DNA of 64,000 nucleotides from Linepithema humile (Eukaryota; Arthropoda; Insecta; Hymenoptera; Formicidae): contig NC_090129.1 in assembly GCF_040581485.1 (NCBI RefSeq), forward strand, positions 21,582,764 to 21,646,763. Reading direction: 5' to 3'. Position 1 is the stretch's first letter, and every line of letters begins with the position of its first letter. This document shows, one piece after another, positions 1 through 12,870 of the stretch. The notes beneath the pieces were generated by a model. The model was not told the DNA's origin. It saw only the letters and a list, made by a program, of their open reading frames with translations, and ran no database searches. A program made the translations under genes and the position numbers.

Positions 1-1230
1 AAATCCGACCACGATGAATCACAAACGCGGAAGCAGCGCGCGTTCCTAAGAATCGTTACATTCCCAGATCGGCACTGAAACGTTGATGTGAAACACGTAC
101 GTGAGATCACCAAGAACCGAGGACGGGAACCGCCTTGGTTGGCGGAGATATTGCCGCCAACCGCGAGAAGCCGGAACATCCCGAAGGAATTTTATTCTCT
201 CATATGTGAAGCATCCGCAGCGCTAGAGCGCGGCATCGAATAATCTGTACGTTGAAAAACATTTATTTCAGTAAGAGCGAAATAACTGAGGACTTTATAT
301 GGAAAAATTGTGAATGGGTTATATGAAACTGTAACCTCTTATCATCGTAAAAATTATTCAATTTTTTTATGCAGATCTCTTTCTCTGTATAAATTTATCA
401 CTTATAAAATATTTCATAAATTTAAGAAATTATTCTTGCCAATAAGGACGCGAAAATTTATGTTAAAAATTTTAGCGATTTCTTAGTGCAGCTTCACGTT
501 TATAAAAAAGATTATATGTTATTAGACTTTTAAAATTTTATTTCTAACTTATAACTTTTTTTAGAATTTTTATTTTAGATATTTTTTTAATATCATATGT
601 TCAATAAAACAACGCTAAAATCTCAACAATAAATTAAATTCTTTAAAATTATTCTGATTAATCTGGGCTCGCAAATTGTCGCATACTGTCGCTCTCGATA
701 AAATTCCATCATCGTAGAATGTTAATTACGGTATTTGAAAAAGAAGAAGAACAAGAAGTTATCAGTTCTTACAGGAGGAATAGTCGCGACTGAATTAGAC
801 TCGCGTAATTAGAAATCTTGTCGCGTGGGATAAATGGAGTAGACATTTCCATTCTCTGGACAGGAAAACGGACCTGTAGTTTCTGAAATCTGCGCTCGTA
901 ATTTTCTTGCCTGTCCTGGAAAGGATATGTCACGTACAAAACGAAATTAACAAAGAATCATAAAAAAAGTCGTGATTCTGTGTAGAAGTTATTGAAGAGA
1001 ATTAAGATATACTCTCCATTTCTATCCCTAAAAGAAACCTAATTATCAATTGTTATGCATTATATCATTACATAACAATTTTTGTTTAAATCACATGGAC
1101 GGTAATTGTGAATCTTTACGTGTTATGATATTCTAGCCCTCGCTAGCTTACTTTCAAATTGAGATTATTCTCTTTATTTATCTTCACTCGCTTCGGTATT
1201 CAGCGAAAACATCGCATTTATAAACGTATT
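1..1230. other. AT-rich noncoding flank
   Basis: The first 240 bases are GC-balanced and contain a perfect 9-bp hairpin at 137-162. The rest, to about 1230, is AT-rich with stop codons in all frames. An acceptor-like and donor-like pair at 61-105 (ttcccag ... gtgagatc) encloses 33 nt with a stop in every frame, so no coding exon is called. No gene, RNA or mobile element is visible. Confidence 0.6.
137..162. repeat. Perfect 9-bp hairpin
   Basis: ggttggcgg and its exact reverse complement ccgccaacc are separated by an 8-nt loop. It is too short for a miRNA precursor and has no associated gene. Its function is unknown. Confidence 0.6.
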
Positions 1231-2060
1231 TAAGTGTGAGATTCTCTCTAGAAACGCGACAGAAACCAAAGGTGGTTGAGAGAGCTGCGGGAGCAATTCC
1301 AGCCGTAAAACACCGCAGTCGTCGGCGACGCGGCGATGCGAATTATCGGTCGCGCGATTCCGACAACTTAGCGTTCCGCCGTTGTACGACGACACGACGA
1401 CAACGCTATTCAAATTTCACCCCAGTCTTCGTTTCCCCACCTCATACGCCTCGTCGTGGCAGTAAAACAAATCCTTTTATCCCAAGCGAAGCGTTTCGTC
1501 TCCTCGAAACCGTAGCCGCGTTCATCCCGCAGGATGTGTTCGAAATGGAAGGGTGTGGAGAGGACGATGCAATTCCACGCTAACGGAGAACAGTTCGTCG
1601 GTTACGGCAAGGAGTGAGGAAAGGGAGAGGGGTATATTGCGCAACGCAATACGACTGCGTCCCCTCGCTGCTCCCTCCTCGCGCTATCGTCGCCCTCGCT
1701 GCCGCCGGCGGTGGCGGCTGCAGACGGCGCATAAGCCACTCGTCATTATTTCATCGAAGTCGGTAGCTAGTTCAACAGGTACGTTTCCGGCGCAATACGC
1801 GCGCCACGGTCCCGAGCCCGTAGAAATCGTCGGACTCGAAGAAAAGGAAGCGGAACAACGAGCGAAAGGTGAGACGTGCAGAGGGAAGCGGAAGAAAAGG
1901 ATGGCGATACGTACTTGTGTATACAGAATCCGGAGTGGAAGTGGAACGCAATCCGTCAACCGCAGATTGTTTGGCGCGGCTGAGTCGGATTTATCGGAAT
2001 TCATGTATTGAACGTCACTCTGTTTCATTAATTTCTATCCGTCTCGATATTAAATGTTTT
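1231..2060. other. CpG-rich patch with overlapping ORFs on both strands
   Basis: This GC- and CpG-rich stretch stays open in several frames: on the plus strand 1236-1583 and 1553-2011, and antisense at 1684-2028. The translations are arginine- and serine-rich and match no family I know. A possible exon is bounded by an acceptor at about 1779 (gttcaacag) and a donor at about 1866 (gtgagacg). GC-rich DNA has few stop codons, so long frames here are weak evidence. It could be a promoter-like CpG patch or an unrecognised exon. Confidence 0.3.
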
Positions 2061-2489
2061 GATAAATGAGTAGCGGATTCAAATTTCGTTAAGATAAAAG
2101 TCGCGTTTGGCGATAACTGTGAGAGAATAGGAGTTTCAATTATCTGTATCCGCGAGTTGATAAAATTCTACAATATTCAATCGTCTGTAACATAAAATTG
2201 ACCGATATTTTTCTCATTCTTTTCAATTTTACTTTTAGCACCTATCAAATTCGGAACACATGGGCGATTTCTGGGACATCCGCACACAAATGTGCATGCC
2301 ATCTTGCTTCGGTGCATAGGATAAGAGGCGAGAGAATGTCGAACATCGAGAGCTTCGACGGAACTGGCCTCGAGCCAGGGCATTACTTCTAGGAAGGTAG
2401 GAGAAAAGAGTGCAAGATAGAGAGAACGATACATACAAAGGACGATACGTACGCAAACGGGAGGAAGGCGCATAGGATAGGAATAAACG

Positions 2490-2507
2490 AGAAGAAGAGA
2501 AAGAGAA

Positions 2508-2558
<51 letters not shown>

Positions 2559-2572
2559 AAAGAAAAGGAGAG
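2490..2572. repeat. GA-rich microsatellite
   Basis: An imperfect (GA)n tract with AAAG interruptions; its purest part is about 2521-2543. It belongs to the purine block of the first composite module. The long antisense Ser/Leu/Phe-rich reading frames over it are artefacts of the CT repeat. Confidence 0.95.
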
Positions 2573-3500
2573 GAATAGAGACCGAGGGCCGGTAACCCGA
2601 ATGAATATTTAATTTCTGCATATCTCACCCCGAGTAAAGTTCAGAGCGACGGGATGGCCGGCTCGCTCCCAGGAGGGTAGAAGGAAGAGCCCCGTGTCCC
2701 TTGTACTTCCCAGTAGCCCCCGTGATATAGGGTAGACACTGCCGAGAATCTCTCGCCACCGCCACCGCTATTACCCTATCCCCCGCATAGCCCCCAATCC
2801 TTTCCCGCTATCCGGAGTTCGCTCTCTCGGGCTGCTTTCCATCGTGGTCGCTCGTGGCCGAAGGGCCAATTACGACCTTCCTTACGAGAGGGCGTAGGAG
2901 GGCGGAGACGAGGGCGAGTGCAATGGGAGGGAAAAAAGCCGGGGGAGAAAGGGAGGAGGAAAAGAAAAAGAAAATGCGCGCGAGGGGGATGACGAGGGAC
3001 GTGGGCGAGACGAACGACGGGTGCAGCGGCGAGCGTGCTTGAAGAGCGTAGAAGCGGGGCGATGGTTGAGAGAACGAAAGGTCGTGAGGAGCCCGAGCGG
3101 GGTGGCCGGCGGTTTTAGACGAAGGTATTTCCACAGAGATCTGGATCTTAGACTCGATGGACCGCAGACCGTCGGAGGAGAGGCGGAACACGGACGCGCC
3201 GCCGACAGACGGGGGATGCGGAAGGGAATGGGTAGGACCGGGGTGCGGTCGAAAGTTTCAACGGGAGGATAAAGGCGCGAGCGAGATCGATTAGTGCGCC
3301 GGGGGTAACGAAAGAGTAATTTATAGTGAGGTGCGCAAAAGGCGACGGCGGGTTCGAAAGGAGAGTGGAGTGGAATAGTGGATTATAGCGAGCTGGAGAC
3401 CACGGTCAAAGAGAGAATGAAGAATCGACGAAGAAGGAGGCGGCGGAAGAGCGGCTGAGCTGGTCGGAGAAATATTTAATTCTGCGTTCTATCGTTCGCA
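2573..3500. other. Purine-rich noncoding stretch
   Basis: The plus strand is strongly purine-biased from 2880 to 3500. Short reading frames on both strands (for example 2808-3191 on the minus strand) are low-complexity Arg/Glu/Gly or Ser/Pro/Leu sequence. No splice-bounded exon or known domain is visible. The second conserved motif of the first composite module falls at 3139-3171. Confidence 0.5.
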
Positions 3501-3937
3501 CAAGTCGACAGCGGAACGTAGCCTATATATAGATATATATATATCTAGAGATAATAATGCACTTTTTAAATGAGACTCTCGCTCGATGGAGGCCGGATAA
3601 AGGAACGGAGATAAGGAGAAAAGAGCTTTAGGGAGCATCAAAGCCGGACGAGATTGGACGCTAAAAATGTACATAGCAATTGGACAAAAGAAGAAGCGAG
3701 CGAGAAGGCCGGGCGAGGAAAGGGACGGCAAAAAAGGGCGCCGCCGTCGTCGCGGCGGGCGACGAAGGAAGGCTCGGAAAAACACAAATAACAATCAACG
3801 AAGGAGATCGACAAAAAAAAGAAGAGGGGAAAAAAGCACGTGTAGAAAGAACGCCGTGACAAGTAATTCGGGGTGTCCAATGCGAGCCGAGACGGCCGAG
3901 TTATCCGATAATCCTGCTAGACAATTGCTGAAACCAT

Positions 3938-4550
3938 AAGACCGTGTCGCTTAGGGAACTTTTTAGTCATGTTAGATACAAAATGATAATATCGAGAGAT
4001 GATACCTGCAGAGTGCTTTCACAATTGTCTTTTTTTGTATAATTATAATTTGAATAAGCTATAATTTATTATTGAAATATTTATATTAGTAGTTTAAAAC
4101 AATTTTCTCGATTCGAATAAAATTCCCATCTATTTATCTTACTGTTCATCTAACAATAAATTATTTTTGTGAAAAGTATTTTAGAAACTCATAAGCCGAG
4201 ATTACTTAAAGCTTACTTACGCTTAGTTTTAATTTAAAACTGCGCGCAATTATATCAAATTGCGAACGTTGTATCATATCTCTCATTACGTTTAGAAGAT
4301 TTAATCTCAGGATAAACTGTACACCTTTTAGCAGAAAAGTCTTGAACGTCGATACGAAAAATATCACATCATCGTCACGAGAAAAATGCGACATTTTCGT
4401 AATTTCTCATTTAGCTTATGCGAGAATCCTGGAGTGCTTGAATGGTTACGAGCGCGATATACGAGATACACAGTGGCTATTGGCGGCGGTCGACACGAGA
4501 TAGAATGCAGATATAAAAAGTAAATAAAAAAAAAGGTAAATGAAAATGAG
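3938..4550. other. AT-rich spacer between module copies
   Basis: AT-rich DNA with stops in all frames. Donor-like sequences on the minus strand near 4139 and 4197 have no suitable acceptor. Nothing else was found. Confidence 0.5.
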
Positions 4551-4899
4551 GAAGAGCTACCGAGGGAACGGGTGAAAAGAGTGTAGCCTGCGAGGGTGGA
4601 GAAGAAAGACAACAATGAAGACGAGGGTCGGGAAAAAAAGAAAAGAATATCTAGGGAGGAAAGGGTAGAGTGAGGCGGAGGACGGGAAGGCGAGGGAACG
4701 ACGACGAATGAAAGGAAAAAAAGAAGAAGAGGGAGAAGCCGAGGCTGGTAATTTGGATCGAGTCGACCATCCACTCAAACTCCGGGCACTAGTGGCGTCC
4801 GACCCGCCCCTGTGCCCCCTTCGCTAAAATCTGGATCTTACTCGATCTAAGTAGACCTTAAAGTCGGATAGCTCGTTGCGGGATAAGCTAGCGCACTCC

Positions 4900-5520
4900 C
4901 GTGTAATATCCGGCTCGATTCGAAAATGTGTCGTTTGAGGAAGATTGTCGGAAGGAAAGAGATTCTATTGTCAGAACAAGAACAAAGTTATGCGTATGAA
5001 CATGTGGATAGATGAATACATAAGCCGTTTATTTTAGATGTGAACTAAACTTCGTGCGAGATCTAAGACTGAGAAACTTTGAGAGTCTTATTAAAATAAA
5101 CATTATCGCATTACGAACGTGTATCTCCGCCATTCCTTTGAATTTATATGTCGTTCTGCGAGGACATATAAAAACTTGTCATTTTTAACATAAAGATAAT
5201 GTACAATTTTCAACAAAAGTATTAAAGTGTGCTCTAAATTATGCTAAGTCATATTAGTTTAGATTTGAAAAATGTAATTACGTCCTTAGATATTAGCAAT
5301 CGTATTTCAGAATTCGGAATATTGCCGTATAATAACTTACTATGCTTTTCATGTTATGCACGCTAGCCAGTTCTAACTCGTACAATTGGTAACTCAAATT
5401 TGTGGACTTTAAGATAAAATACGCTTCCTTAAGTTAAGAATCTTTTTAATCGCTTTAGTATAATAGTGAAACGTGCGTTTTGTAGAATACGCTGAAACGA
5501 GATTAGTTCGCTATCTAATT
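4900..5520. other. AT-rich spacer between module copies
   Basis: AT-rich sequence with no open frames of note, no repeats and no splice pairs. It separates the second and third copies of the composite module. Confidence 0.5.
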
Positions 5521-6549
5521 TTGCGGACGATTATACGGGTAGACTGCGGTGGGACCAAAAGCCGTGGAATTAAAATTAGAATTCCACTGGATGGGATACG
5601 TGGCAAAAAGTCAGTATAAGGGGAGGACGAAATGAGAAAACTCGTGACAGAGAGAGGACATGACGACAATGAAAAAGCGCAAAGATTGAGGAAAAATATG
5701 AGCAGAAAGAGAGAGAAAGAGAGAGAAAGCAAAAAAAAAAAAAAAACGCGGAGATTGGTAATTCGATTGCAACCCGGGAACCAGTATTGTCCATCTGGCT
5801 GTCTTAAATCTCGATCTTCCACGATCTAAGTAGCCCCTAAAGCCAGATAGAGTGCCGATACGGTAAGAAATACGATAAGGAAATGGCGAGTCTTTAGAAG
5901 CGTATTCGGAAAAACAAAACTAGGTAAATGCTGCTGTATTTAACCCGGCGATCGATACAGCGACGCAATTGCGCGGACAATTGGCCGTGTAAAAAGAAGA
6001 TCCGAAGAAGATTCATAAGAATTAAAATTGCAACTGTCGTGCTTCGCAGAAGGTATCTAAGCACCGCGAAGGATAAGGTTCGAATCATTTAAGAGCAGAA
6101 TTGCGAATAGAGAAAAAGGAAAGAGGTGCTCAAAATGAACAGTTAGATCGGTGTGATATATAAACCGTAGATCCGCGCGCGAACGCACACAGACGCGCGA
6201 ACAGACGTCTTCGAACGACGAACGATGCGGCGCGAAACGTGGGAGGAGTAAAACCGCCGGAATTAAAATTACAATCTCCGCAGATAGGGCACAGCGCGGC
6301 AAAAAGTAAGCGTCGGCCGAGAATAAAAACCCGACTCGTCCTCAGAGAACCACGAGGCGAGGAAGATGAGGCAGATCCGAGGAATAGGAATGTGATAAAG
6401 GTAAAACGATAAAGGAACGAAGGAGGGGGGAAAAAAAGAGAAAAAGCCGAGACTGGTTATCCGCGCGGCGAGAGTCGGTATCGTTCTCTTTTCACAAGCC
6501 GGGGCACCAGCGGCGTTAGCTTACATCCCTGAACCACCCCTTTTATCCC

Positions 6550-6916
6550 CAGTGTTTCTCAAAATAGACTACGCGCAGGAGAAGTTAGAAAATACAATTT
6601 ACAAACTCTTTTATCATTGAAATAAATTTTATTGAAGCTGTTTCTGTATCAAGCAACAAATAATGTATTTGTTTTTATATTAAATAATACATAATTAATT
6701 ATTCATAATTAATTATTTTATCAAATATGTTGTCAATGAAGTCAACACATTGTTTCTTAATTAAATTCTCAATTAAATTGCCAATTTTTAAAATTCTATT
6801 TAATAAATGTATGCAAAATCGTAAATTGGATAAATATCAATATGTATGAATTTTATTGAAATGCTTCAAAAAAGAAAAAGGGAAATAATAGATTTGAGAG
6901 AGCTTGAGAAACACTG
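6550..6916. mobile_element. hAT-like nonautonomous DNA transposon (MITE)
   Basis: A 367-bp AT-rich segment is bounded by perfect 13-bp terminal inverted repeats, CAGTGTTTCTCAA at 6550-6562 and its complement at 6904-6916. Termini beginning CAGNGNTTCTCAA are characteristic of the hAT superfamily. The flanking 8-mers, tttatccc and ttttaccc, match at six of eight positions, consistent with a decayed 8-bp target duplication. There is no transposase ORF, so any movement would have depended on an autonomous relative. It sits inside the fourth composite module and separates its two conserved motifs. Confidence 0.6.
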
Positions 6917-6923
6917 TTTTACC

Positions 6924-6972
6924 CCTTTCGGTGCGATATGCCAGCAGCGTTTCCCCACTTCGAGGCGGTGAC
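6924..6972 (-). other. Exon-like segment beside the MITE (doubtful)
   Basis: On the minus strand a good acceptor (ctcttcttttcag) precedes 49 nt that end at a weak donor, gtaaaac. All three frames are open. The donor lies inside the 8-bp flank of the hAT-like MITE, so it was probably created by that insertion. I consider a real exon unlikely. Confidence 0.1.
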
Positions 6973-7050
6973 TGAAAAGAAGAGATGGTCCACCCCGCGA
7001 GAAACCCCGGAAATTGGAATCTTAAATCGATCTAAATCCTCTTTATCGCC

Positions 7051-7852
7051 GAAGGACTCACGGAGGAATTCTCCTTCAGAATCGGCCATATCGCCGCATG
7101 CCGGTCGACGTGTAAACGTAACGACGATTGGCTCCTTGTCGTTCCTCCATTATGAAACGGCCGCCTCCGCATTTGTGCGACGCGCGATCTCCCGAGACTG
7201 AGATTCGATCTTACGCCTGGCCAACCGTACTGGAAAGTCGGTCGACTGGAGGCGTCGTGTATTTTCGCGTTTCCCCTCATTTTGCCGCTGTATCACGAAT
7301 TGGTTTCGTGTAATTGGATTAGCGAGATTAGAGAGAGCAATAGTATTTCGGCAAATGGTACGGAAATATATAAGGATACAAATTTGGTGATCCCCCCCTT
7401 TTAAGCTCCTCTAAAGATTTCAATTGTATAGAAGTTCTTATTAAATTGCCCAAATATATTTATTTCTTCCGGACAATAAAAGGCCTCCTCTTCCTCTCGT
7501 CCGTTTGAGAAGTGCCGCATTAAAATCAAAGCAACCGCTCACTAATCGCGATGAGTTCCGTGGCGAAGTGCGATCGCATATTATTTAGTGGGATTTAATA
7601 AATTTGCATCTCTCTTCGCTGTCTCTCTTGCTCTCGCCCCCCTTCCCCTATTTCTCTTCCTATCTCTCTCTTTCCCTCTTCCTGTCCCAATGGGCCGTCT
7701 GTGAATTCTATCGGGTTTTATGCCGCCGGATATGTATATACGGAGGCATAGTGAGTGATACGCCCACGGCGAGAGCGACTCGGTCGGTCGACTATAACGC
7801 ATAGTCCGGTAAATACGGAATCGAAATTCGGCAACACCGATGTACAGCGTGA

Positions 7853-7897
<45 letters not shown>

Positions 7898-9790
7898 AAG
7901 AGAGAGAGAAAGAGAGAAATGCAGAACCCGCGATACATTTGCTGCAGAGGATTTACCGGCAGATAGTCGATTACATGCCTCGCTTGCTTATTGCGCGCTT
8001 TGAGCGTCGAAGCTTGGAGACACGTATAACGGCATCGGTGACGCCGGCGAGTGAGAGCGGAAAGATTTTTGCGACTTTGCCGAGCCTGAAGCGCGACGGG
8101 GAGTCAAAGGTCGACGCCGCGAGGTTCATAGTCATCCGAGCTTTGAGGGTGATTTCGTGCGCGTAACTGTGGATCAGAGTTGCTATTAGCAAATATTAAA
8201 TCAAACGTGAAACCTGGCTAACGTGGATTACAATTACGCGGAAGAACGGAGAACATTTGTGAATATTAATGTGAATTTAAACAATTTGAATTTAAATTTT
8301 TTTTACGTGTAAAAAATTTTTGTTCATCGAGAATTACAGTTCTGCATATTTAAAAAAAAAACACGATATAATACGGAGAACGATTTTACTGACTCTTAAT
8401 CCACCTATTATAATTATAAAATATAACATTCAAATGCCACTTTCTATATTCCTAGTTCAGTTAGCGAAATAAAGCAGCAGGAATTATGGGATACATCATA
8501 CTTCATAAAACGACAAGTTGTGCTTTCATTTCTGTTTGCGATCTCTCTCTTTCTCTCTTCTAATTAATATTCGCCATTTAATATCAGCGCCGATAAAATG
8601 CTCGACGTGCGCAGCGCACAAATATTTGCGAACGCAATCTGCAAACCGCCGGCGACTGAATTTGCAACGCAACTACTCGAAATTAAACGCAGTCCCTCCT
8701 CTCTTATTTCCATGATCCGCGTGTATCCTTTGCACGCTCACTGCGACACGAGGAACGAGAAAGACAACGCCCAGTCGAGAGATTTGCTCAAGTTACACTT
8801 TCAACTGCACGATCGTACGATAATTTCAATTAGGTGAAATATCGATAGCTCTCTTCTCATTTCATATTGAATATCACAAGAATCTATATTACCCGATACT
8901 TTTTTCAAAAATATCTATAATCCTCGATATTACTTGTGATATTTAAAGTGAAAAAACTCAGCAATTATGAATTAATAAAAATGGAATCAAATAACTAATA
9001 TGGACTATAAAAACTGTAAAAGATATTTTAAAATTATCATCCATAAAAGATCGCGTTAATGCATTTGTAAAGATCAGAGAAAAGGACACCTATATAACTT
9101 ATATATTCGACACTGCCTTTCGTGTACCTATATATAGTTTCGATTATTAGCAAAGTATCGTAAGCATGACGTTATATGCCTATTGGCGGTCAGGTGTCCT
9201 CGAATACGAAATATTCGTAGGATTCCATCGACTAGCCGACTCGCTCTCCAGTTTCGGCGTCGCACCCGTGCGGTAATCCTGTTTACAATAGCTGATTGCA
9301 ATAAAATTTACATGCACCGGCGTTGAATTTACATGCGGCGGCAGTTAAATTCATGCGCGTCGCGCGCTGCACGCAATTTACATACGCCATACGCGGGAGC
9401 CCCGAATTTTATGCCGCGCGTAGCGTTCACACGTGCTTCATTTCCCATCCCCCGTCCTCGCGCCGTCCAGCGGCTCATCGCGAGCTGGCGAGTTCTCTAA
9501 TTTTTTTTTACTCGTATCTGAAAAAGGTTTCAGTACGGGTGGACCAATTCGCGATATCGGGCTAAAGAGAAACGCGCCTGTGTCGCAAGCGAGCCACGAT
9601 ACCGCGATTTACTGTCCATTTATCTGCGCAGGAATCGGCGAGTGATAAATTTCGAGTATCGCGCTTAAACGAGCACACCGTTTTACCACCAGTGCTCCAT
9701 CGTAGAAAAAACACGGCTCATTACCTAGATTCGCGTAATTTTGAGTGCAAAATTTACCGGCTGCTCAGTATTGGCAACCCGATTATAACT
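7051..9790. other. Mixed noncoding DNA
   Basis: GC-rich patches at about 7050-7300, 7950-8170 and 9180-9660 alternate with AT-rich DNA. Short ORFs (up to 108 codons) overlap the GA tract or lie in CpG-rich sequence and resemble nothing known. No convincing acceptor-donor pair or inverted terminal repeat was found. Confidence 0.5.
7853..7919. repeat. (GA)n microsatellite
   Basis: About 67 bp of GA dinucleotides, nearly pure from 7859 to 7894 and then interrupted by GGAA and AAAG. Confidence 0.97.
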
Positions 9791-9791
9791 C

Positions 9792-9815
9792 GTGTGTGTG
9801 TGTGTGTGTGTGTGT
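9792..9815. repeat. (GT)12 microsatellite
   Basis: A pure GT dinucleotide repeat of about 12 units. Confidence 0.97.
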
Positions 9816-11010
9816 AAAAGAAAAAAATTATTCTAATGGATTGATAAACTCTAATTGAATGAACAATTTGCGCAAAACTAAACGCAGAGAAACTTTCCGC
9901 TCCAATCGCATTCACAGGTCTCTCTAAAGCGCGTGACCAAAATTTCCGACAAATTGTTGTCAGATAATAATTTCGAGTAAAATGACATTTCCTAATCAAA
10001 TTAAGTTATTCTAATTCTTGATTAATTCTTAAACAAATTAAGAAGTAAGTAGATAAAAACAACTTTAGTTATCCTGGATTAAATTTAATCAAAATTTGTG
10101 ACATTAATTAGTAAGCTCGTAATTTCAAGGAAATGTGCCTTTTGATTCGCTCGAATCAAGTTTTAAGTAAATTACTGAAATACTCACATTTACACCCATA
10201 TTTGCTTCCATCATTCGACGACGAACGAATTTTAAGATAACCATCCCGAAGAAATTCTTATCTGTTTATTCGATGAAAATCAATTCTTAAGCAGCTGGAT
10301 GAATTCAATCAAAATTACATGTATGAACTGATCATATATTAAGCGGATCGAATTATATTATAATCGAGAGTCCTTCCACGTCCGACCGAAATTCGCGACG
10401 ACAGTCTGCGAGTAATTTCCAGCGAACGCTGCCTCGATAATCGAGATTATCCGCCTTCTAGTAGCCCACTATGCCGCGTAATGCGCTTCGTAAAACGTTC
10501 CATCCGGGTAATCGACGAGTTATCGAGAATCCCCGTTTATCCTCTCACACATACACGAACGTGCGTTAAATCGCGCACCGTTCTTCTCGCAAGAACAATA
10601 TTCTCGGCGGTACGCCTGTTTCACGCCATTTCGCCCGATATTGTTGGGTTAAATTTTATTATTTCAACTGTAAAGTTTATTGCCAAAAACACGCAGTAGC
10701 TCGAATACGTATCCACTCCTGTAACGAGTATGCGAATACCGAAATATCGAACTCAAGATACTTGCACCGTTTGTTTAGCATCAAATTTTTATTATCCGCG
10801 ATTTCCGTATGCAACCAAATACGGCGCAATTTTAAGATTTCCGATAAACCGAGAATGCTCAACAACAACCGCATCCATTCAACATAAGAATGCAAAACTT
10901 GAACATTCATCATTCAAGTTTACTTCGAGGAACGATCGATGTAACCTTGTTTCGACGACGTGCTATAATTTCATCGTGCTAAAGTTTCTCGCGGTTACAA
11001 CATAATCGAC
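9816..11010. other. Noncoding DNA
   Basis: Mostly AT-rich, with a more GC-balanced patch at 10370-10640. The frames at 10481-10699 and 10730-11005 are short and unrecognised. No repeats or splice pairs of note. Confidence 0.5.
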
Positions 11011-11037
11011 TTTTTTTTTTTTTTTTTTTTTTTTTTT
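11011..11037. repeat. Poly-T tract (27 T)
   Basis: 27 consecutive T followed by AG. On the plus strand it resembles a 3' splice site but no donor follows. On the minus strand it could be the poly-A tail of a retrotransposed copy, but no target duplication or body was recognised. Confidence 0.9.
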
Positions 11038-12335
11038 AGCAAGGTCGTCATCTATATAACTTATGATTTACAATATTAAATCTCTGTTCAAATATATATA
11101 ATAAAATTTCTTCAAAAATTATTTAAAATTATCTACAATAAAATTTACGTTCTATTTCTTAAAAGTTCCTGTCACTTTCAGATATCAATCTCATTAGAAT
11201 AAAATACGCATCTAATGCAATGTCGTTAACAAGCTGCATAAAGATATTCAACAAAGAATTAGACATTAATGGGAAAGGTGGTGACAAACTTATATACGGC
11301 CGCTCAATATTAAACTCGTCTGCGTTTAACAATCACATGCTTTCATAATAATGTCTCAATCTGAGAGGGAAGAAATACGCTGAAAAATAGATGCGCTAAT
11401 ACGTTGAAGTCTGCACGGAACCCATAATCAGAATGAATAGCACCGTTTAAATCGCGATCTAGAGTCTTATTCCACTTTTCCATTGTGACAATTGTTCACC
11501 ACAGCCGTGCACATTCGCACAACCTTGGTCTCCTTTGCAACCGCAAAGATACATAATTGGGGTACAACTATGCCAGAGGCATGTAGAGAGGAAACCTCAG
11601 CTTGCATTATTGAAAAGCTCAACTTCACGTTCTAAATTTCACGGGCCTTATCTCGGAATTAAAAATTAAACGCGCACCCTGAATGCGAACTTATCAATCT
11701 AGGAAGAGCCGAGAATAATACGAAAACGAATTACAGAGAGTAATTTTAGGAAAAGGAGCGGCGCTGATTAAATTCCAAACAATGTTTGTAAACTCGCTAT
11801 CGTGTTTTCTTCACTATGTCGCGTCTATCTAAAGTTTTTAAACAAGATTTAAAGCGCCGTTAGGTAACATATCGCGTTTCTAGATTAAAGGCTCTTACGG
11901 GGATCTCGAACGCCGCGATATCAAAGGAGAGACGTGAGACGTCACGTACACACATTTAAAAAAACCGGAAGGATCTGATAAAGCATGTTTTAAGATGAAG
12001 GCGTAAACGTCGGAACGAGCATGTCGAGCAATGCTCCGCGGAAATAATCGCTGCGCATTATTTAACGGATTAAAAATAGCGCTCGGAAAAAGCGAACAAG
12101 ACATTATGTTTCTGACTTATCCGCGGATAAAACAAAGCAGAAAAAAGAAAAATAGAATAACAAAAAACAAAATACGTGAGAGAGAATTTCTCTTCTTTTA
12201 TATCTTTATAATTACGTATTTGAAATCATTCTTGCCATATATTCACGCTGATTGTACCAGTATTTTATGTTCGAAAAAATTGATAGACGTAAGAGAAAAA
12301 TAAATTTGATATAGAGGTAACTACTAAATTTTTTA

Positions 12336-12372
<37 letters not shown>

Positions 12373-12870
12373 TATCACTTTTTTAGCACACACTTAATCT
12401 TTATAGTTTCCACCATAACTGTAATTTATATCCTTTTGTTCCGACACGTTTATTTGTTATGTAGATACATTGTATTCTATTATTACCTTATAACTGCCGA
12501 CTCACTTCTGTATATATAACGGTTGCGCTTTGCTTTTTGTTCTTAGAGGATTTATCCCAGAACATAATAAATTTCCCTCTCTTTCCCCATTTCTGTTCCT
12601 CTCTCTCTCCCTCTCCTGCTGTTCCCTCTTTCTCTCTCGCACCACTCGACGCGGTGCCGTGAACAAACACAGCGATGCAACACGATATACAGGATGCGAA
12701 TCCTATATTACAACCACCGGCAGGCTGTTACCTCTGGGTTCTTGTGCAACGTGCATGGAAACATAATGGGCGCATAGTGGTTGGCTGACTGTTACATTAT
12801 TAAGTAGTTGAGTGCACGTTAGCTGCGAAGTGCTGTCAGCCTCCATTCAGATGCGGCCCGGGCGAAACCA
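11038..12870. other. AT-rich noncoding DNA with a TA repeat
   Basis: AT-rich apart from modest GC patches at 11880-12070 and 12640-12870. A (TA)n tract occupies 12339-12375 and a CT-rich tract lies near 12600-12640. No gene-like feature was found. Confidence 0.55.
12339..12375. repeat. (TA)n microsatellite
   Basis: Alternating TA with one C interruption near 12367. Confidence 0.95.

Larger units (their letters stand above)
2380..7050. repeat. Four degenerate copies of a composite repeat module
   Basis: Each copy has, in the same order, a plus-strand purine-rich block, a motif like CCGAGRCTGGTAA, and a motif like ATCTGGATCTT..CGATCTAAGTAG. Purine blocks lie at about 2390-2580, 4555-4735, 5615-5745 and 6340-6445. 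The first motif is at about 2582, 4738, 5750 and 6447; the second at 3139, 4829, 5807 and 7012. Exact matches include CGATCTAAGTAG at 4843 and 5822 and GGAATTAAAATTA at 5566 and 6259. In the fourth copy the two motifs are separated by an inserted MITE. Spacing is irregular, so this is an old, decayed segmental or dispersed repeat rather than a satellite. Its function is unknown. Confidence 0.5.

Noticed and set aside
61..105. Acceptor-donor pair enclosing 33 nt
   Set aside because: All three frames contain a stop and there is no neighbouring exon to support a UTR exon.
2389..2628. Minus-strand Ser/Leu/Phe-rich ORFs over the GA repeat
   Set aside because: They are translations of a CT microsatellite, not protein-coding sequence.
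6078..6088. ggttcgaatca, resembling a tRNA B box
   Set aside because: No A box or cloverleaf-compatible sequence lies upstream.
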